Below, piece by piece: positions 18,458-26,631 of a stretch of DNA of 64,000 nt (its first letter is position 1; the number at the start of each line of letters is the position of its first letter). The translations under genes and the position numbers were made by a program. This stretch comes from Bacteroidales bacterium (lineage in GTDB: Bacteria > Bacteroidota > Bacteroidia > Bacteroidales > VadinHA17), in the NCBI GenBank assembly GCA_016709865.1, contig JADJLX010000005.1:1674001-1738000 (forward strand). The letters run 5' to 3'. The notes beneath the pieces were generated by a model. The model was not told the origin of the DNA, made no database searches, and saw only the letters and a list, made by a program, of their open reading frames with translations.

Positions 18458-19080
18458 TGTCAGAAAATATTATCCGGTACTTCCCTTCATTGACAGATCT
18501 GCAGAAGGAACAGTTTTCGAAGATCAAGCCAGTATACGACAATTGGAACAGCATGATAAATGTTGTTTCAAGAAAGGATATGGACAATTTCATGGTTCAT
18601 CATGTGCTTCATTCACTGGCAATAGCGAAAAAATTTAATTTTCAGCGGGGAACACGAATCCTTGATGTTGGTACCGGCGGAGGGTTTCCCGGTATACCAC
18701 TGGCTATTCTATTTCCCGATTGTCAGTTCACTCTTCTCGATTCAATAGAGAAAAAAATAAAAGTTGTTTCAGCTGCTGCTGATGAACTGGGTCTGAAAAA
18801 TGTAATCCCCTTACGAAAAAGAGTCGAAGAAGAAAAAAACAGGTATCAATTTATTATCAGCAGGGCAGTTACAGAGTTCAGCTCCTTTGTGAAACTGACA
18901 GAAAAGAACCTTGAGAGGTCAGGAAAAAACAGTCTGAAAAACGGCATTATTTACCTCAAGGGAGGAGATCTTGATGAAGAGTTAAACCCGTTTAGAAACA
19001 GGGTGACTATCTGGAATATCAGTGACTTTTTTGACGAGCAATTCTTTGAAACGAAAAAGATTGTTTACCTGCCTTTTTGA
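18457..19080 (+). CDS. rsmG: 16S rRNA (guanine(527)-N(7))-methyltransferase
   Basis: Methylates G527 in 16S rRNA with SAM; loss often gives low-level streptomycin resistance. Rossmann methyltransferase motifs are clear: RILDVGTGGGFPGIPLAILFP and the later FIISRAVTEFSSFVKL. It has 207 residues, usual size. The start is GTG at 18457, whose G is the last base of the preceding TAG stop, so translation is probably coupled to the sigma factor. Confident. Confidence 0.94.
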   Translation: MSENIIRYFPSLTDLQKEQFSKIKPVYDNWNSMINVVSRKDMDNFMVHHVLHSLAIAKKFNFQRGTRILDVGTGGGFPGIPLAILFPDCQFTLLDSIEKKIKVVSAAADELGLKNVIPLRKRVEEEKNRYQFIISRAVTEFSSFVKLTEKNLERSGKNSLKNGIIYLKGGDLDEELNPFRNRVTIWNISDFFDEQFFETKKIVYLPF

Positions 19081-19129
19081 TTTTTTTGAAAAAAAACACC
19101 CTCCGCGTTTTTATATTTCAAAAAAGTAC

Positions 19130-19137
19130 TACATTTG
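19130..19137 (+). promoter_or_regulatory. TAnnTTTG -7 promoter box of rpmH
   Basis: TACATTTG matches the Bacteroidota -7 consensus exactly, 43 bp before the rpmH ATG at 19181. Poly-T sequence lies at the expected -33 distance but is not a clear TTTG. Confidence 0.5.
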
Positions 19138-19180
19138 CAGTCTCAAATCAGAGAGTTAGACAACAAATATATTTGAAAAG

Positions 19181-19339
19181 ATGAAAAGGACATTTCAGCC
19201 ATCAAGAAGAAAGAGATCAAACAAGCATGGTTTCAGGGAAAGGATGTCAACCCCGAACGGAAGAAGAGTTCTTGCAGCACGCAGAGCCAAGGGAAGAAAG
19301 AAACTTACTGTTTCCGAAGAACTTAAACTTAAAGGATAA
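19181..19339 (+). CDS. rpmH: 50S ribosomal protein L34
   Basis: A 52-residue, very basic ribosomal protein of the large subunit. It begins [18 protein letters not shown], continues [20 protein letters not shown] and ends [11 protein letters not shown]; the MKRTFQPS opening is diagnostic for L34. The ATG at 19181 follows a TACATTTG promoter box and an AT-rich leader, and a strong terminator hairpin lies 22 bp after the stop, so it is transcribed on its own. It lies between rsmG and mqnE rather than beside rnpA. Confidence 0.97.
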   Translation: MKRTFQPSRRKRSNKHGFRERMSTPNGRRVLAARRAKGRKKLTVSEELKLKG

Positions 19340-19360
19340 TTCACATTCTACAATATCTTA

Positions 19361-19393
19361 AAAAGGTGTCTTTTATTAAGGCACCTTTTTTTA
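19361..19393 (+). terminator. Intrinsic terminator of rpmH
   Basis: AAAAGGTG (19361-19368) pairs with CACCTTTT (19382-19389), extended by C-G and T-G pairs, around a TTTTATTAA loop, followed by a T-rich tract. A standard rho-independent terminator. Confidence 0.8.
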
Positions 19394-19427
19394 TTTCTTA
19401 CCTTTACCGACTCAAATTTTTCAATAT

Positions 19428-20564
19428 ATGAATCATCTTCTAACCGCTATAACTGATACTGATCTGCGAAGAATAGCCGAAAAAGTATCAGCTGAACAAA
19501 GAATAACACCGGAAGAAGGGCTCCTGCTTTTTAAAAAAGCTGACCTGGCAATGCTTGGCATTCTGGCCGGGGTAGTACGGAAAAGACATAATGGCAACAA
19601 AGCTTTCTATAATCACAATTTTCATATCGAACCTACAAACAAATGCATCTATAACTGCAGATTCTGTTCTTACCATAAGCCTGAAGGCGATCCTGAAAGC
19701 TGGGAGTTCAGTCATGATGAGATGCTGAACATCGTTAAGAAGTTCGACAGCAAACCGGTAACAGAAGTGCATATTGTTGGAGGGGTTCATCCTGCCTATG
19801 ATCTTCATTACTGGGGCAGACTGATAAAGAAGATCAAGGAGCACAGACCAACACTTCATGTAAAAGCGTTCTCAGCAATAGAGCTCGACTATATGATAAC
19901 CAAAGGTGGTTATACAATTGAAGAAGGATTAAGCCTGCTCAAAGAGTATGGACTCGATTCTATCCCCGGAGGAGGAGCAGAGATCTTTGATGAGGAGCTC
20001 AGAAAACAGATCTGCGATGAGAAAGCCTCATCTGATCTGTGGCTTACAATTCATGAGACGGCACACAGGCTGGGCATTCCATCAAATGCGACAATGCTGT
20101 ACGGACATATTGAAAATTACACTCAAAGGATAGACCACCTTGAACGACTCCGGAAACTACAGGACAGAACAGGTGGTTTCAATGCATTTATTCCCCTGAA
20201 ATATAAAAAGACAAATAACAGCATGTCATACCTGGGGGAGGTAAACCTAATCGAAGATCTCAGAAACTACGCTGTATCAAGGATTTATCTCGATAATTTT
20301 ACTCATATAAAGGCCTACTGGCCAATGATTGGCAAAGAAAGTTCACAGCTTGCACTCTCATTCGGAGCCGATGATATGGACGGTACAATAGACGACACAA
20401 CAAGGATCTATTCAATGGCAGGTTCAGCTGAGGAGAAACCCGCAATGACAACAGAAGAAATATGCAAACTGATAACCGAAGCAGGTTATGTGCCGGTGGA
20501 AAGGGATTCACTCTATAGTCCTATGCCCCCCATCCCCCCTGAAGGGGGGCTAAAACAGCTCTGA
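19428..20564 (+). CDS. mqnE: Aminofutalosine synthase
   Basis: Radical SAM enzyme of the futalosine route to menaquinone, joining a carboxyvinyloxybenzoate to SAM to make aminodeoxyfutalosine. The cluster motif CIYNCRFCSYHK (CxxxCxxC) follows FHIEPTNK; EVHIVGGVHP, HVKAFSAIELDYM and SIPGGGAEIFDEELRKQIC match MqnE better than its relative MqnC. At 378 residues the length is normal, but the last 15 residues (SPMPPIPPEGGLKQL) are coded by an intergenic-type GC-rich hairpin repeat that runs through the stop codon; the natural end is probably near PVERDSLY. No other mqn gene is in the window. Confidence 0.92.
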   Translation: MNHLLTAITDTDLRRIAEKVSAEQRITPEEGLLLFKKADLAMLGILAGVVRKRHNGNKAFYNHNFHIEPTNKCIYNCRFCSYHKPEGDPESWEFSHDEMLNIVKKFDSKPVTEVHIVGGVHPAYDLHYWGRLIKKIKEHRPTLHVKAFSAIELDYMITKGGYTIEEGLSLLKEYGLDSIPGGGAEIFDEELRKQICDEKASSDLWLTIHETAHRLGIPSNATMLYGHIENYTQRIDHLERLRKLQDRTGGFNAFIPLKYKKTNNSMSYLGEVNLIEDLRNYAVSRIYLDNFTHIKAYWPMIGKESSQLALSFGADDMDGTIDDTTRIYSMAGSAEEKPAMTTEEICKLITEAGYVPVERDSLYSPMPPIPPEGGLKQL

Positions 20565-20592
20565 ATTATACCCCCTTTAGGGGGAAGGGGGC
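20525..20592. repeat. GC-rich double hairpin overlapping the mqnE 3' end
   Basis: Contains two short hairpins, CCCCCCTGAAGGGGGG and CCCCCTTTAGGGGG, whose outer flanks (GCCCCCC..., ...AGGGGGC) also roughly pair. The left half is translated as the mqnE C-terminus, and the AAAAAA after the right half suggests a terminator role is also possible. Confidence 0.7.
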
Positions 20593-20646
20593 AAAAAAGC
20601 AATTTTATAAGTACCTTTACGTTATTATAAATGATCAATTTTCAAT

Positions 20647-21498
20647 ATGAGCTTAAAAAACTTTATCCTGAGCAAAGTATTTCTTAAAAACCTGGGACTG
20701 GCTATATCGATTGTTGTTGGTGTTATAATGATCCTGCTTATATGGATGAACTTCTATACAAGACATGGTCAGGCCCGGCCTGTTCCTGATTTCTACGGAC
20801 TTACACTTGAGGAAACAATTAAACTGGCAAAGAAAAACAAGCTGAAATACACTATTGCTGATTCAGTTTACACCACGATTGTACCACGTGGCTGTATAGC
20901 TGAGCAGAGTCCGAAGCCTGGATTCAAAGTCAAAAAATGGAGAAATATTGTTCTTACAATAAATGCCTTCAATCCGGAAATGGTTGCAGTTCCAAATCTT
21001 ATCGACCTCCCTATCAGACAGGCTCTGCTGCAGATTGAGAGCTCAGGATTAAAGATGGGAGAATCGAGATTCAGGCCTGATCTGTCGATTAATATTGTTC
21101 TTGACCAGTTATACAACGGGAAAAAGATCAATCCGGGAGACTCACTTCAGAAAGGCTCGGTAATTGATCTGGTTTTAGGCAAAGGTCTTAGCAATCAGCG
21201 TTCTTCTGTGCCCGATCTAATGGGTATGCACCTCGATCCTGCCAAAAACAAGATTATTGTTTCCGCTTTTAGTCTTGGTACCTATATTTATGACAGTTCA
21301 ATTTTAACAGGCGATGATACTGTTAATGCATTTGTCTACAAACAGAATCCGGAGTTTAAAGAAGATGCCAGCCTTCAGCTGGGATCTGCAATATACCTTT
21401 GGTTAACAGTTGATTCAGCCAAACTCCCGGTTGATTCAACACTGATCGTGACGGATACTATCCCTGCAGCAGAAATATTAAGCAGGCCATCTAATTAA
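20647..21498 (+). CDS. PASTA-domain membrane protein
   Basis: A 283-residue protein anchored by one N-terminal helix (LGLAISIVVGVIMILLIWMNF), the rest periplasmic. Three PASTA units of about 70 residues follow: RPVPDFYGLTLEETIKLAKK, VAVPNLIDLPIRQALLQIE and SSVPDLMGMHLDPAKN. PASTA domains bind peptidoglycan or muropeptides in other proteins; there is no kinase or transpeptidase domain here, as in other Bacteroidota relatives. A T9SS-sorted protein starts 5 bp after its stop and an RluD-type enzyme follows, suggesting one operon. Confidence 0.9.
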   Translation: MSLKNFILSKVFLKNLGLAISIVVGVIMILLIWMNFYTRHGQARPVPDFYGLTLEETIKLAKKNKLKYTIADSVYTTIVPRGCIAEQSPKPGFKVKKWRNIVLTINAFNPEMVAVPNLIDLPIRQALLQIESSGLKMGESRFRPDLSINIVLDQLYNGKKINPGDSLQKGSVIDLVLGKGLSNQRSSVPDLMGMHLDPAKNKIIVSAFSLGTYIYDSSILTGDDTVNAFVYKQNPEFKEDASLQLGSAIYLWLTVDSAKLPVDSTLIVTDTIPAAEILSRPSN

Positions 21499-21503
21499 TT
21501 ATA

Positions 21504-23360
21504 ATGCTCAGAAAGCTTTTTCTATATACTGCCTTATTCTTTCTCATACCTTCTGTTGTCTTTCCACAGGAGGTAATAACGGGTCTGCAATCAAATTACA
21601 CAGTAGCAGGTCAGATAAACAAGTTACATACTTTTAAGGGTATAACTGCCGGGGATACTATTACATTACCGGTATTTGATGATTTTTCTGGGCAGACAGT
21701 ATATCCTGACAGGAAATGGTGGACAGATGAGTTTGTCTTTGTAAACAATACATATTCAGACCGGCAGATCACCCTGGGCGTTGCTACTTTTGATGCTCTC
21801 AATAATCTGGGACGACTGTACGAAACTGCCTCTTCATCAGGATTTAAAGCTGATCAGCTGACCTCTAAGCCATTGAATCTGAACTATACAGCATCTGACA
21901 ATATATGGCTGAGTTTTCATTATCAGGCTGGCGGCCTCGCCGATTCACCTGAGATTAATGACAGCCTGACACTTCAGTTTTTTGCACCTGCAGAAAACAA
22001 ATGGTATTCGGTATGGAGGAGTGAAGGTAAAACCGGCAAAAATTTCAAAGCTGTAATAATTCCTGTAAATCAGTCAAGGTTCCTTAAAAGAGGATTTCAG
22101 TTCCGTTTCATTAATTATGCAAGTCTTAGCCAGAACCTCAGCGATCCTTCGATGGTTGGCAACTGCGATATCTGGAATATTGACTATCTGAAGATTGATA
22201 AAAACAGAAATGAGGCGGATACCGTCTATAATGACGTGGCATTCAGATTGCCCGTCAGGTCAGTATTGAAGAGACATGAATCGATGCCATGGAAACAGTT
22301 CAAACAGATCTCGCTTCAGGAGATGGGTTCCGCGATACCGGTTCAGTATCGTAACAATGATGTTATTACAAGGAATATCACCCGTAATTTTGAAATATGG
22401 GACGTTTATAAAAAGTCGGAAGCACACTCATTTTCCCCGGGGGCAACAAACATAAACGCTTCATCTGATGTTACATATAATGCGAATCTGGTCTATACCT
22501 ACAACACCGATAATCCCGATTCTGCACTTTTCAGGATTACCTGTTCCCTTAAAACTGATGCATTCGATCCAAAGGAAAATGACACTGTTATTTACTACCA
22601 GGTTTTTAAAAACTACTTTGCATTTGATGATGGTTCTTCAGAAGGCGGATATGGTATAAATGGTCTGGGGTCAAGAAATGCCATGCTGGCTTACCGCTTC
22701 ACATCATTTATGCAGGATACTTTAAGGGCTGTTCAGATCTGCTTCAACGACAGCTATATGGATGCAAACAAAAGAGCCTTTGATCTGATGGTATGGGACG
22801 ACAATAATGGCTCACCGGGCAATGTGCTTCATACTGAAGAGGAGGTGATGGTTGAGCAGGGAGACTATATTAATGGATTCTACAGGTACAGGATACCAGG
22901 TGGCGTTCCGGTAGATGGTATTTTTTATGTTGGATGGAAACAGCGGTCAGAAGCATTTCTTAACGCAGGATTTGATGTCAATACTCCGCATAAAGGGAAA
23001 CAATTTTATTGGATTAACGGGGAATGGAATCAGTCGCAGGTCGATGGCAGCGTAATGATCAGAGCTGTTGTTGGCGATCCTTTGAAGATCACAGGAATAG
23101 ATGATATTTTTTCAAAGAATAAAAATATCGTAAAAATATGGCCCAACCCTGCTTCTGATCATATTACAATTGAAAAGGGAGACATTCCATTGTGGGGACA
23201 AACATATATTTCAATATACGACATCTCAGGCCGCGAACTTATAAAAGTGGCTGACAGTGACAGGATTGATATTACATCCCTTCCAAAGGGGATTTACATA
23301 GTTATAACAAGTCACAACGACAAAACTGTTGGTTATAACCGGTTAATTAAATCAAAGTAA
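21504..23360 (+). CDS. Secreted protein with type IX sorting domain
   Basis: A 618-residue exported protein of unknown role. The signal peptide (LFLYTALFFLIPSVVFPQ) is followed by jelly-roll-like beta sequence and a C-terminal T9SS sorting domain of about 80 residues: VKIWPNPASDHITIEKG, YISIYDISGREL and ITSLPKGIYIVITS. Export across the outer membrane by the type IX system and attachment to the surface, or release, is expected. Some sequence (WDDNNGSPGNVLH) resembles metal-dependent jelly-roll repeats found in adhesins. It begins 5 bp after the PASTA gene. Confidence 0.87.
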   Translation: MLRKLFLYTALFFLIPSVVFPQEVITGLQSNYTVAGQINKLHTFKGITAGDTITLPVFDDFSGQTVYPDRKWWTDEFVFVNNTYSDRQITLGVATFDALNNLGRLYETASSSGFKADQLTSKPLNLNYTASDNIWLSFHYQAGGLADSPEINDSLTLQFFAPAENKWYSVWRSEGKTGKNFKAVIIPVNQSRFLKRGFQFRFINYASLSQNLSDPSMVGNCDIWNIDYLKIDKNRNEADTVYNDVAFRLPVRSVLKRHESMPWKQFKQISLQEMGSAIPVQYRNNDVITRNITRNFEIWDVYKKSEAHSFSPGATNINASSDVTYNANLVYTYNTDNPDSALFRITCSLKTDAFDPKENDTVIYYQVFKNYFAFDDGSSEGGYGINGLGSRNAMLAYRFTSFMQDTLRAVQICFNDSYMDANKRAFDLMVWDDNNGSPGNVLHTEEEVMVEQGDYINGFYRYRIPGGVPVDGIFYVGWKQRSEAFLNAGFDVNTPHKGKQFYWINGEWNQSQVDGSVMIRAVVGDPLKITGIDDIFSKNKNIVKIWPNPASDHITIEKGDIPLWGQTYISIYDISGRELIKVADSDRIDITSLPKGIYIVITSHNDKTVGYNRLIKSK

Positions 23361-23369
23361 GGAGAAAAA

Positions 23370-24410
23370 ATGGCAGAGGAAGAATTAATTGACCAGGTTG
23401 AACAGGAACTCTTTGAACATTACAGGTTTAAAGCAGATCCCGGACAGTCATTACTCAGAATTGATAAGTTCCTGTCAGACAGGCTTGAGAACAGTTCCCG
23501 CACGCGCATTCAGAATGCTGCAAATGCCGGTAATATATTGGTTAACAATAATCCGGTTAAACCAAATTATAAGATTAAACCGGGAGATATTGTCCAGATA
23601 GTGCTGCCTACGCCCCCAAGGGAGATTGAGCTGATTCCCCAGGATATTCCATTGAATATTGTTTATGAAGATGATGATGTACTTGTTGTAAATAAAGAAC
23701 CAGGAATGGTGGTACATCCGGCCTACGGTAATTATTCCGGAACACTGGTAAATGCACTGATGTGGCATTTTAAAGATCTCCCGCTCTTCAATACTGGAGA
23801 GAGCAGGCCGGGACTGGTCCACAGGATTGATAAAAACACATCAGGAATTCTTGTAATTGCGAAGAATGAGTTTGCGCTTAACAGGCTCTCGAAACAGTTC
23901 TACGACCGCACCACTGACAGAAGATATAATGCTCTGGTCTGGGGTGTTCCTGATCCGGCAGAAGGAACAATTACCGGGAATGTAGGAAGAAGTATTAAGG
24001 ACAGAAAAGTCATGCAGGTCTTTTCTGATGAAAGTGAAGGAAAAACAGCAATTACACACTATAAAGTACTGGAGAACCTGGGCTATATATCACTTGTTGA
24101 GTGTAAGCTTGAGACAGGCAGGACACATCAGATAAGAGTGCATTTCAGTCATATAAAGCATCCCCTTTTCAACGACGAAGAATATGGCGGAGATCAGATA
24201 ATAAAGGGTACTACTTTTACAAAGTATCAGCAGTTTATAAAGAATTGTTTCAAGATACTCCCGCGACAGGCACTGCATGCCAAATCACTCTCATTTGATC
24301 ATCCGGTTACCGGTAAAAGACTGCACTTCGATTCAAATCTGCCTGATGATATGGTACAGGTTATAGAAAAATGGAGGAAATACACCTCCGGAAGGGAAGC
24401 CATTGATTAA
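23370..24410 (+). CDS. RluD/RluA-family pseudouridine synthase
   Basis: Isomerises uridine to pseudouridine in structured RNA, probably 23S rRNA. The N-terminal S4 RNA-binding domain (residues about 22-80: LLRIDKFLSDRLENSSRTRI, NNPVKPNYKIKPGD) precedes the catalytic domain with the signature RPGLVHRIDKNTSGILVIAK (catalytic Asp in HRIDKNTSG) and LETGRTHQIRVHFSHIKHP. At 346 residues it is typical of RluD. A clear AAGGAG lies 8 bp before the ATG, unusual in this window, where Shine-Dalgarno sequences are rare. Exact target base not determined. Confidence 0.93.
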   Translation: MAEEELIDQVEQELFEHYRFKADPGQSLLRIDKFLSDRLENSSRTRIQNAANAGNILVNNNPVKPNYKIKPGDIVQIVLPTPPREIELIPQDIPLNIVYEDDDVLVVNKEPGMVVHPAYGNYSGTLVNALMWHFKDLPLFNTGESRPGLVHRIDKNTSGILVIAKNEFALNRLSKQFYDRTTDRRYNALVWGVPDPAEGTITGNVGRSIKDRKVMQVFSDESEGKTAITHYKVLENLGYISLVECKLETGRTHQIRVHFSHIKHPLFNDEEYGGDQIIKGTTFTKYQQFIKNCFKILPRQALHAKSLSFDHPVTGKRLHFDSNLPDDMVQVIEKWRKYTSGREAID

Positions 24411-24417
24411 AAAAAAT

Positions 24418-24539
24418 TACACAGAGTTACACTGAGGAGACACAGAGTTACACTGAGCAAAAGTACTCTGTCTTAATATCCTCTGTGCCCTGTGCCCTGC
24501 GCTCTTTGCCCCTAGCCATGCTGAGCGAAGCCGAAGCAT
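24418..24539. repeat. CACAGAG-type repeat with CTGAGCGAAG motif, between convergent genes
   Basis: Left arm units TTACACAGAG, TTACACTGAGG, GACACAGAG, TTACACTGAG face right arm CTCTGTGCC, CTGTGCCCTGCGC, CTCTTTGCC. After it, CTGAGCGAAGCCGAAGCAT (24521-24539) resembles a short motif seen dispersed in many bacterial genomes and runs up to the stop codon of the TPM gene. Confidence 0.7.
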
Positions 24540-25354
24540 TACCAACTTCCTCCAGCACCTCCTCCGCCAAAGCTGCCGCCACCGAAGCCACCAAAGCCGC
24601 CACCGCTGCTGCCGCCACCTGAGAAACCGCCCCAGCTGCCGCTGTGAGAGCCTCTTCCTGAATTCATCATGCTGAGCAGTAACCACAGTGGCAAACCTCC
24701 GCTGCTGATATTCTTGTTATTCGACCCTCCTTTTTTACCGGAGATAACAGCTATGATGATTATTATGATGAAAATAATAAATCCGACAGGCATGCCTTTT
24801 CCGCTGCTCTTTCTGCCCGACATTCCATACTGCTCGGCAGAAAACTCACCTCTCGCGAGCGACATGATTGTGCTTGTTGCATTATTAAGGCCACCAAAGT
24901 AATCTTCTATACGGAATGCAGGGAGTATCTCATAATCAACAATTTCGCCGCATGTTATATCAGGTATCACACCTTCAAGACCATAGCCCGGTGCAATAAA
25001 AACCTCTCCGTTTGAATCAGAGGTTTTTGGTTTAACTAGAATCAGCACCCCGTTGTTTGAGCCCTTCTGCCCTATTCCCCATTTCTCGCCAAGACGCTGT
25101 GCATAGTCCGATTTATCATATCCCGATAACGTCTTAACAATCACAATTGCAATCTGGGTTGTTGTTGAATCGTTAAATGAAACAAGTTTACGCTCAAGAC
25201 TATTTATCTCATTAGCTGTAAGTAAGCCGGCAAAATCATTAACAAGTCTTGGAGGATTTGGCCTGTCGGGAATATCCTGAGCAAAGATAAAACCTGAATT
25301 TACTGTGAAAAAAATAACAGTAAGGGCGAGTAATTTAGTCAGTCTGTTTCTCAT
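24539..25354 (-). CDS. TPM-domain membrane protein (YgcG-like)
   Basis: A 271-residue envelope protein. A signal peptide (LTVIFFTVNSGFIFAQ) precedes a TPM domain (residues about 30-180; LVNDFAGLLTANEINSLERK, TTQIAIVIVKTLSGYD, RLGEKWGIGQKGSNNGVLI), then one membrane helix (VGFIIFIIIIIIAVISG) and a C-terminal tail dominated by Gly/Ser (SGGGFGGFGGG). TPM domains are named for TLP18.3, Psb32 and MOLO-1 and can have phosphatase activity. It follows a second TPM gene (5 bp gap) and LemA (19 bp further), a familiar three-gene arrangement of unknown function. Its stop codon abuts the intergenic repeat. Confidence 0.9.
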   Translation of the reverse strand: MRNRLTKLLALTVIFFTVNSGFIFAQDIPDRPNPPRLVNDFAGLLTANEINSLERKLVSFNDSTTTQIAIVIVKTLSGYDKSDYAQRLGEKWGIGQKGSNNGVLILVKPKTSDSNGEVFIAPGYGLEGVIPDITCGEIVDYEILPAFRIEDYFGGLNNATSTIMSLARGEFSAEQYGMSGRKSSGKGMPVGFIIFIIIIIIAVISGKKGGSNNKNISSGGLPLWLLLSMMNSGRGSHSGSWGGFSGGGSSGGGFGGFGGGSFGGGGAGGSW

Positions 25355-25359
25355 ATAAA

Positions 25360-25809
25360 TTACTCTCCTTTTAGTTTATCAAATGAGATCTCATCCGGAA
25401 GTTCATTAACATCATCCTTTTTAAACGGGAAATGAGTTTGAAGCTGTTTCCCGGCCATTAATATGCCTTCCGACAAACCTTCAGTAAATTTTTCTTCCTT
25501 AAAATTCTTTACTAGCAGTTCACTGATCTCATTCCAGAAACCGGCGGGAACCTTTGAGTTAATACCTGCATCGCCTATAATAGCGAATTTCCTGTCGCTG
25601 ACAGCAAGATAAAACAGTACCCCGTTTCTTTCATCTGTTTTATGCATCCCGAGTTTTTTGAATACCCAGGCAGCTCTGTCGAGGACATCTCCTGTGAGTG
25701 ATGTTTCAATGTGAACCCTGATCTCTCCGGAAGTCTCTTTTTCAGCCTCCTTAACAGAAGCAAGAATCAGAGCCTGCTGCTCTTTTGTAAAGAACGATGA
25801 AGCATTCAT
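25360..25809 (-). CDS. TPM-domain protein, soluble
   Basis: A 149-residue protein made essentially of one TPM domain with no signal or membrane helix: FFTKEQQALILASVKEAEKE, TSGEIRVHIETSL, RNGVLFYLAVSDRKFAIIGD, then VPAGFWNEISELLVKNFKE. It lies between lemA and the second TPM gene with gaps of 19 and 5 bp, so all three are likely one transcript. Role unknown; the LemA-TPM pairing is common in bacteria. Confidence 0.9.
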   Translation of the reverse strand: MNASSFFTKEQQALILASVKEAEKETSGEIRVHIETSLTGDVLDRAAWVFKKLGMHKTDERNGVLFYLAVSDRKFAIIGDAGINSKVPAGFWNEISELLVKNFKEEKFTEGLSEGILMAGKQLQTHFPFKKDDVNELPDEISFDKLKGE

Positions 25810-25828
25810 TTAATATGTATAAATTAGA

Positions 25829-26431
25829 TTAGAAAGTAACAACAGGTGCTTTTTCAGCTCCTTCGGAAGCTTCAAAATAAGGTTTTGCAGCAAATCCGAA
25901 CATCCCGGCTATGAAGTTTTGAGGAAACCTTTTGATATAAGTATTGAATCCCTGTGCTACTTCATTGAATTTCCTTCTTTCAACAGAAATCCTGTTCTCA
26001 GTACCTTCAAGTTCAACCTGGAGATCCCTGAAATTCTGAGTTGCTTTTAATTCCGGATATTGCTCCATAACAACCATCAGTCTGCCCAAAGCAGATGAAA
26101 CCTGGCCCTGAGCCTGCTGGAACTGTGCCATGCTTTCAGGAGTCATTTTTGTAGGATCAATAGTTACTGAAGTAGCCTTTGCTCTTGCCTCAATAACCTG
26201 TGTAAGAGTAGTCTGTTCAAAGTTAGCTGCGCCTTTAACAGTATTCACAAAGTTCGGAATAAGATCAGATCTGCGCTGATACGATGTTTCAACATTTCCC
26301 CACTGACTTGTTACACCCTCATTCATGGTAACCATTGTGTTATACACTCTGGTTCCCCAGATAACGACGGATAAAACTATCAGTGCCAGAACTGCACCTA
26401 TAATAATTGATATCAAACAACCTTTTTTCAT
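25829..26431 (-). CDS. lemA: LemA-family protein
   Basis: A 200-residue membrane protein: an N-terminal helix (ISIIIGAVLALIVLSVVIWG) followed by a long four-helix coiled domain outside or along the membrane (YNTMVTMNEGVTSQWGNVET, RRSDLIPNFVNTVKGAANFE, YPELKATQNFRDLQVELEGT, ENRISVERRKFNEVAQGFN). These blocks are diagnostic for LemA. Biochemical role unknown in general. First gene of the LemA-TPM-TPM operon, divergent from ddl. Confidence 0.93.
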   Translation of the reverse strand: MKKGCLISIIIGAVLALIVLSVVIWGTRVYNTMVTMNEGVTSQWGNVETSYQRRSDLIPNFVNTVKGAANFEQTTLTQVIEARAKATSVTIDPTKMTPESMAQFQQAQGQVSSALGRLMVVMEQYPELKATQNFRDLQVELEGTENRISVERRKFNEVAQGFNTYIKRFPQNFIAGMFGFAAKPYFEASEGAEKAPVVTF

Positions 26432-26503
26432 TTTTATGATTTTAATATTTCATCAAAGGTAATACATATGAACCTTATTAGCCAAATGATTAAAAAAAAT
26501 ATT

Positions 26504-26570
26504 GCGCGGGGCACAGAGCAAGTGGCATGGTGCACAGGGCGCAGGGCACATTGTACAGAGTGCAGAGCAT
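26504..26570. repeat. GCGCAGGGCAC-type repeat upstream of ddl
   Basis: Repeated units GGCACAGAGC, TGCACAGGGC, GCGCAGGGCAC, TGTACAGAG and TGCAGAGC, in the divergent spacer between lemA and ddl. Only one polarity is present, so it looks like a half-element of the inverted repeats found after genes elsewhere in the window. The 200-bp spacer has no other gene. Confidence 0.6.
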
Positions 26571-26602
26571 CCGGTATTTCTTCGGAGTTTCATAAAATTG
26601 AC

Positions 26603-26610
26603 TAATTTTG
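26603..26610 (+). promoter_or_regulatory. TAnnTTTG -7 promoter box of ddl
   Basis: TAATTTTG matches the Bacteroidota -7 consensus 21 bp before the ddl ATG. A -33 element is not clear. Confidence 0.4.
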
Positions 26611-26631
26611 GATTGAAAAATTAAACAAAAC

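Noticed and set aside
24418..24512. Possible CRISPR-like array of ACACAGAG units
   Set aside because: Units are only 10-12 bp and degenerate, spacers are not uniform, and no cas genes are present.
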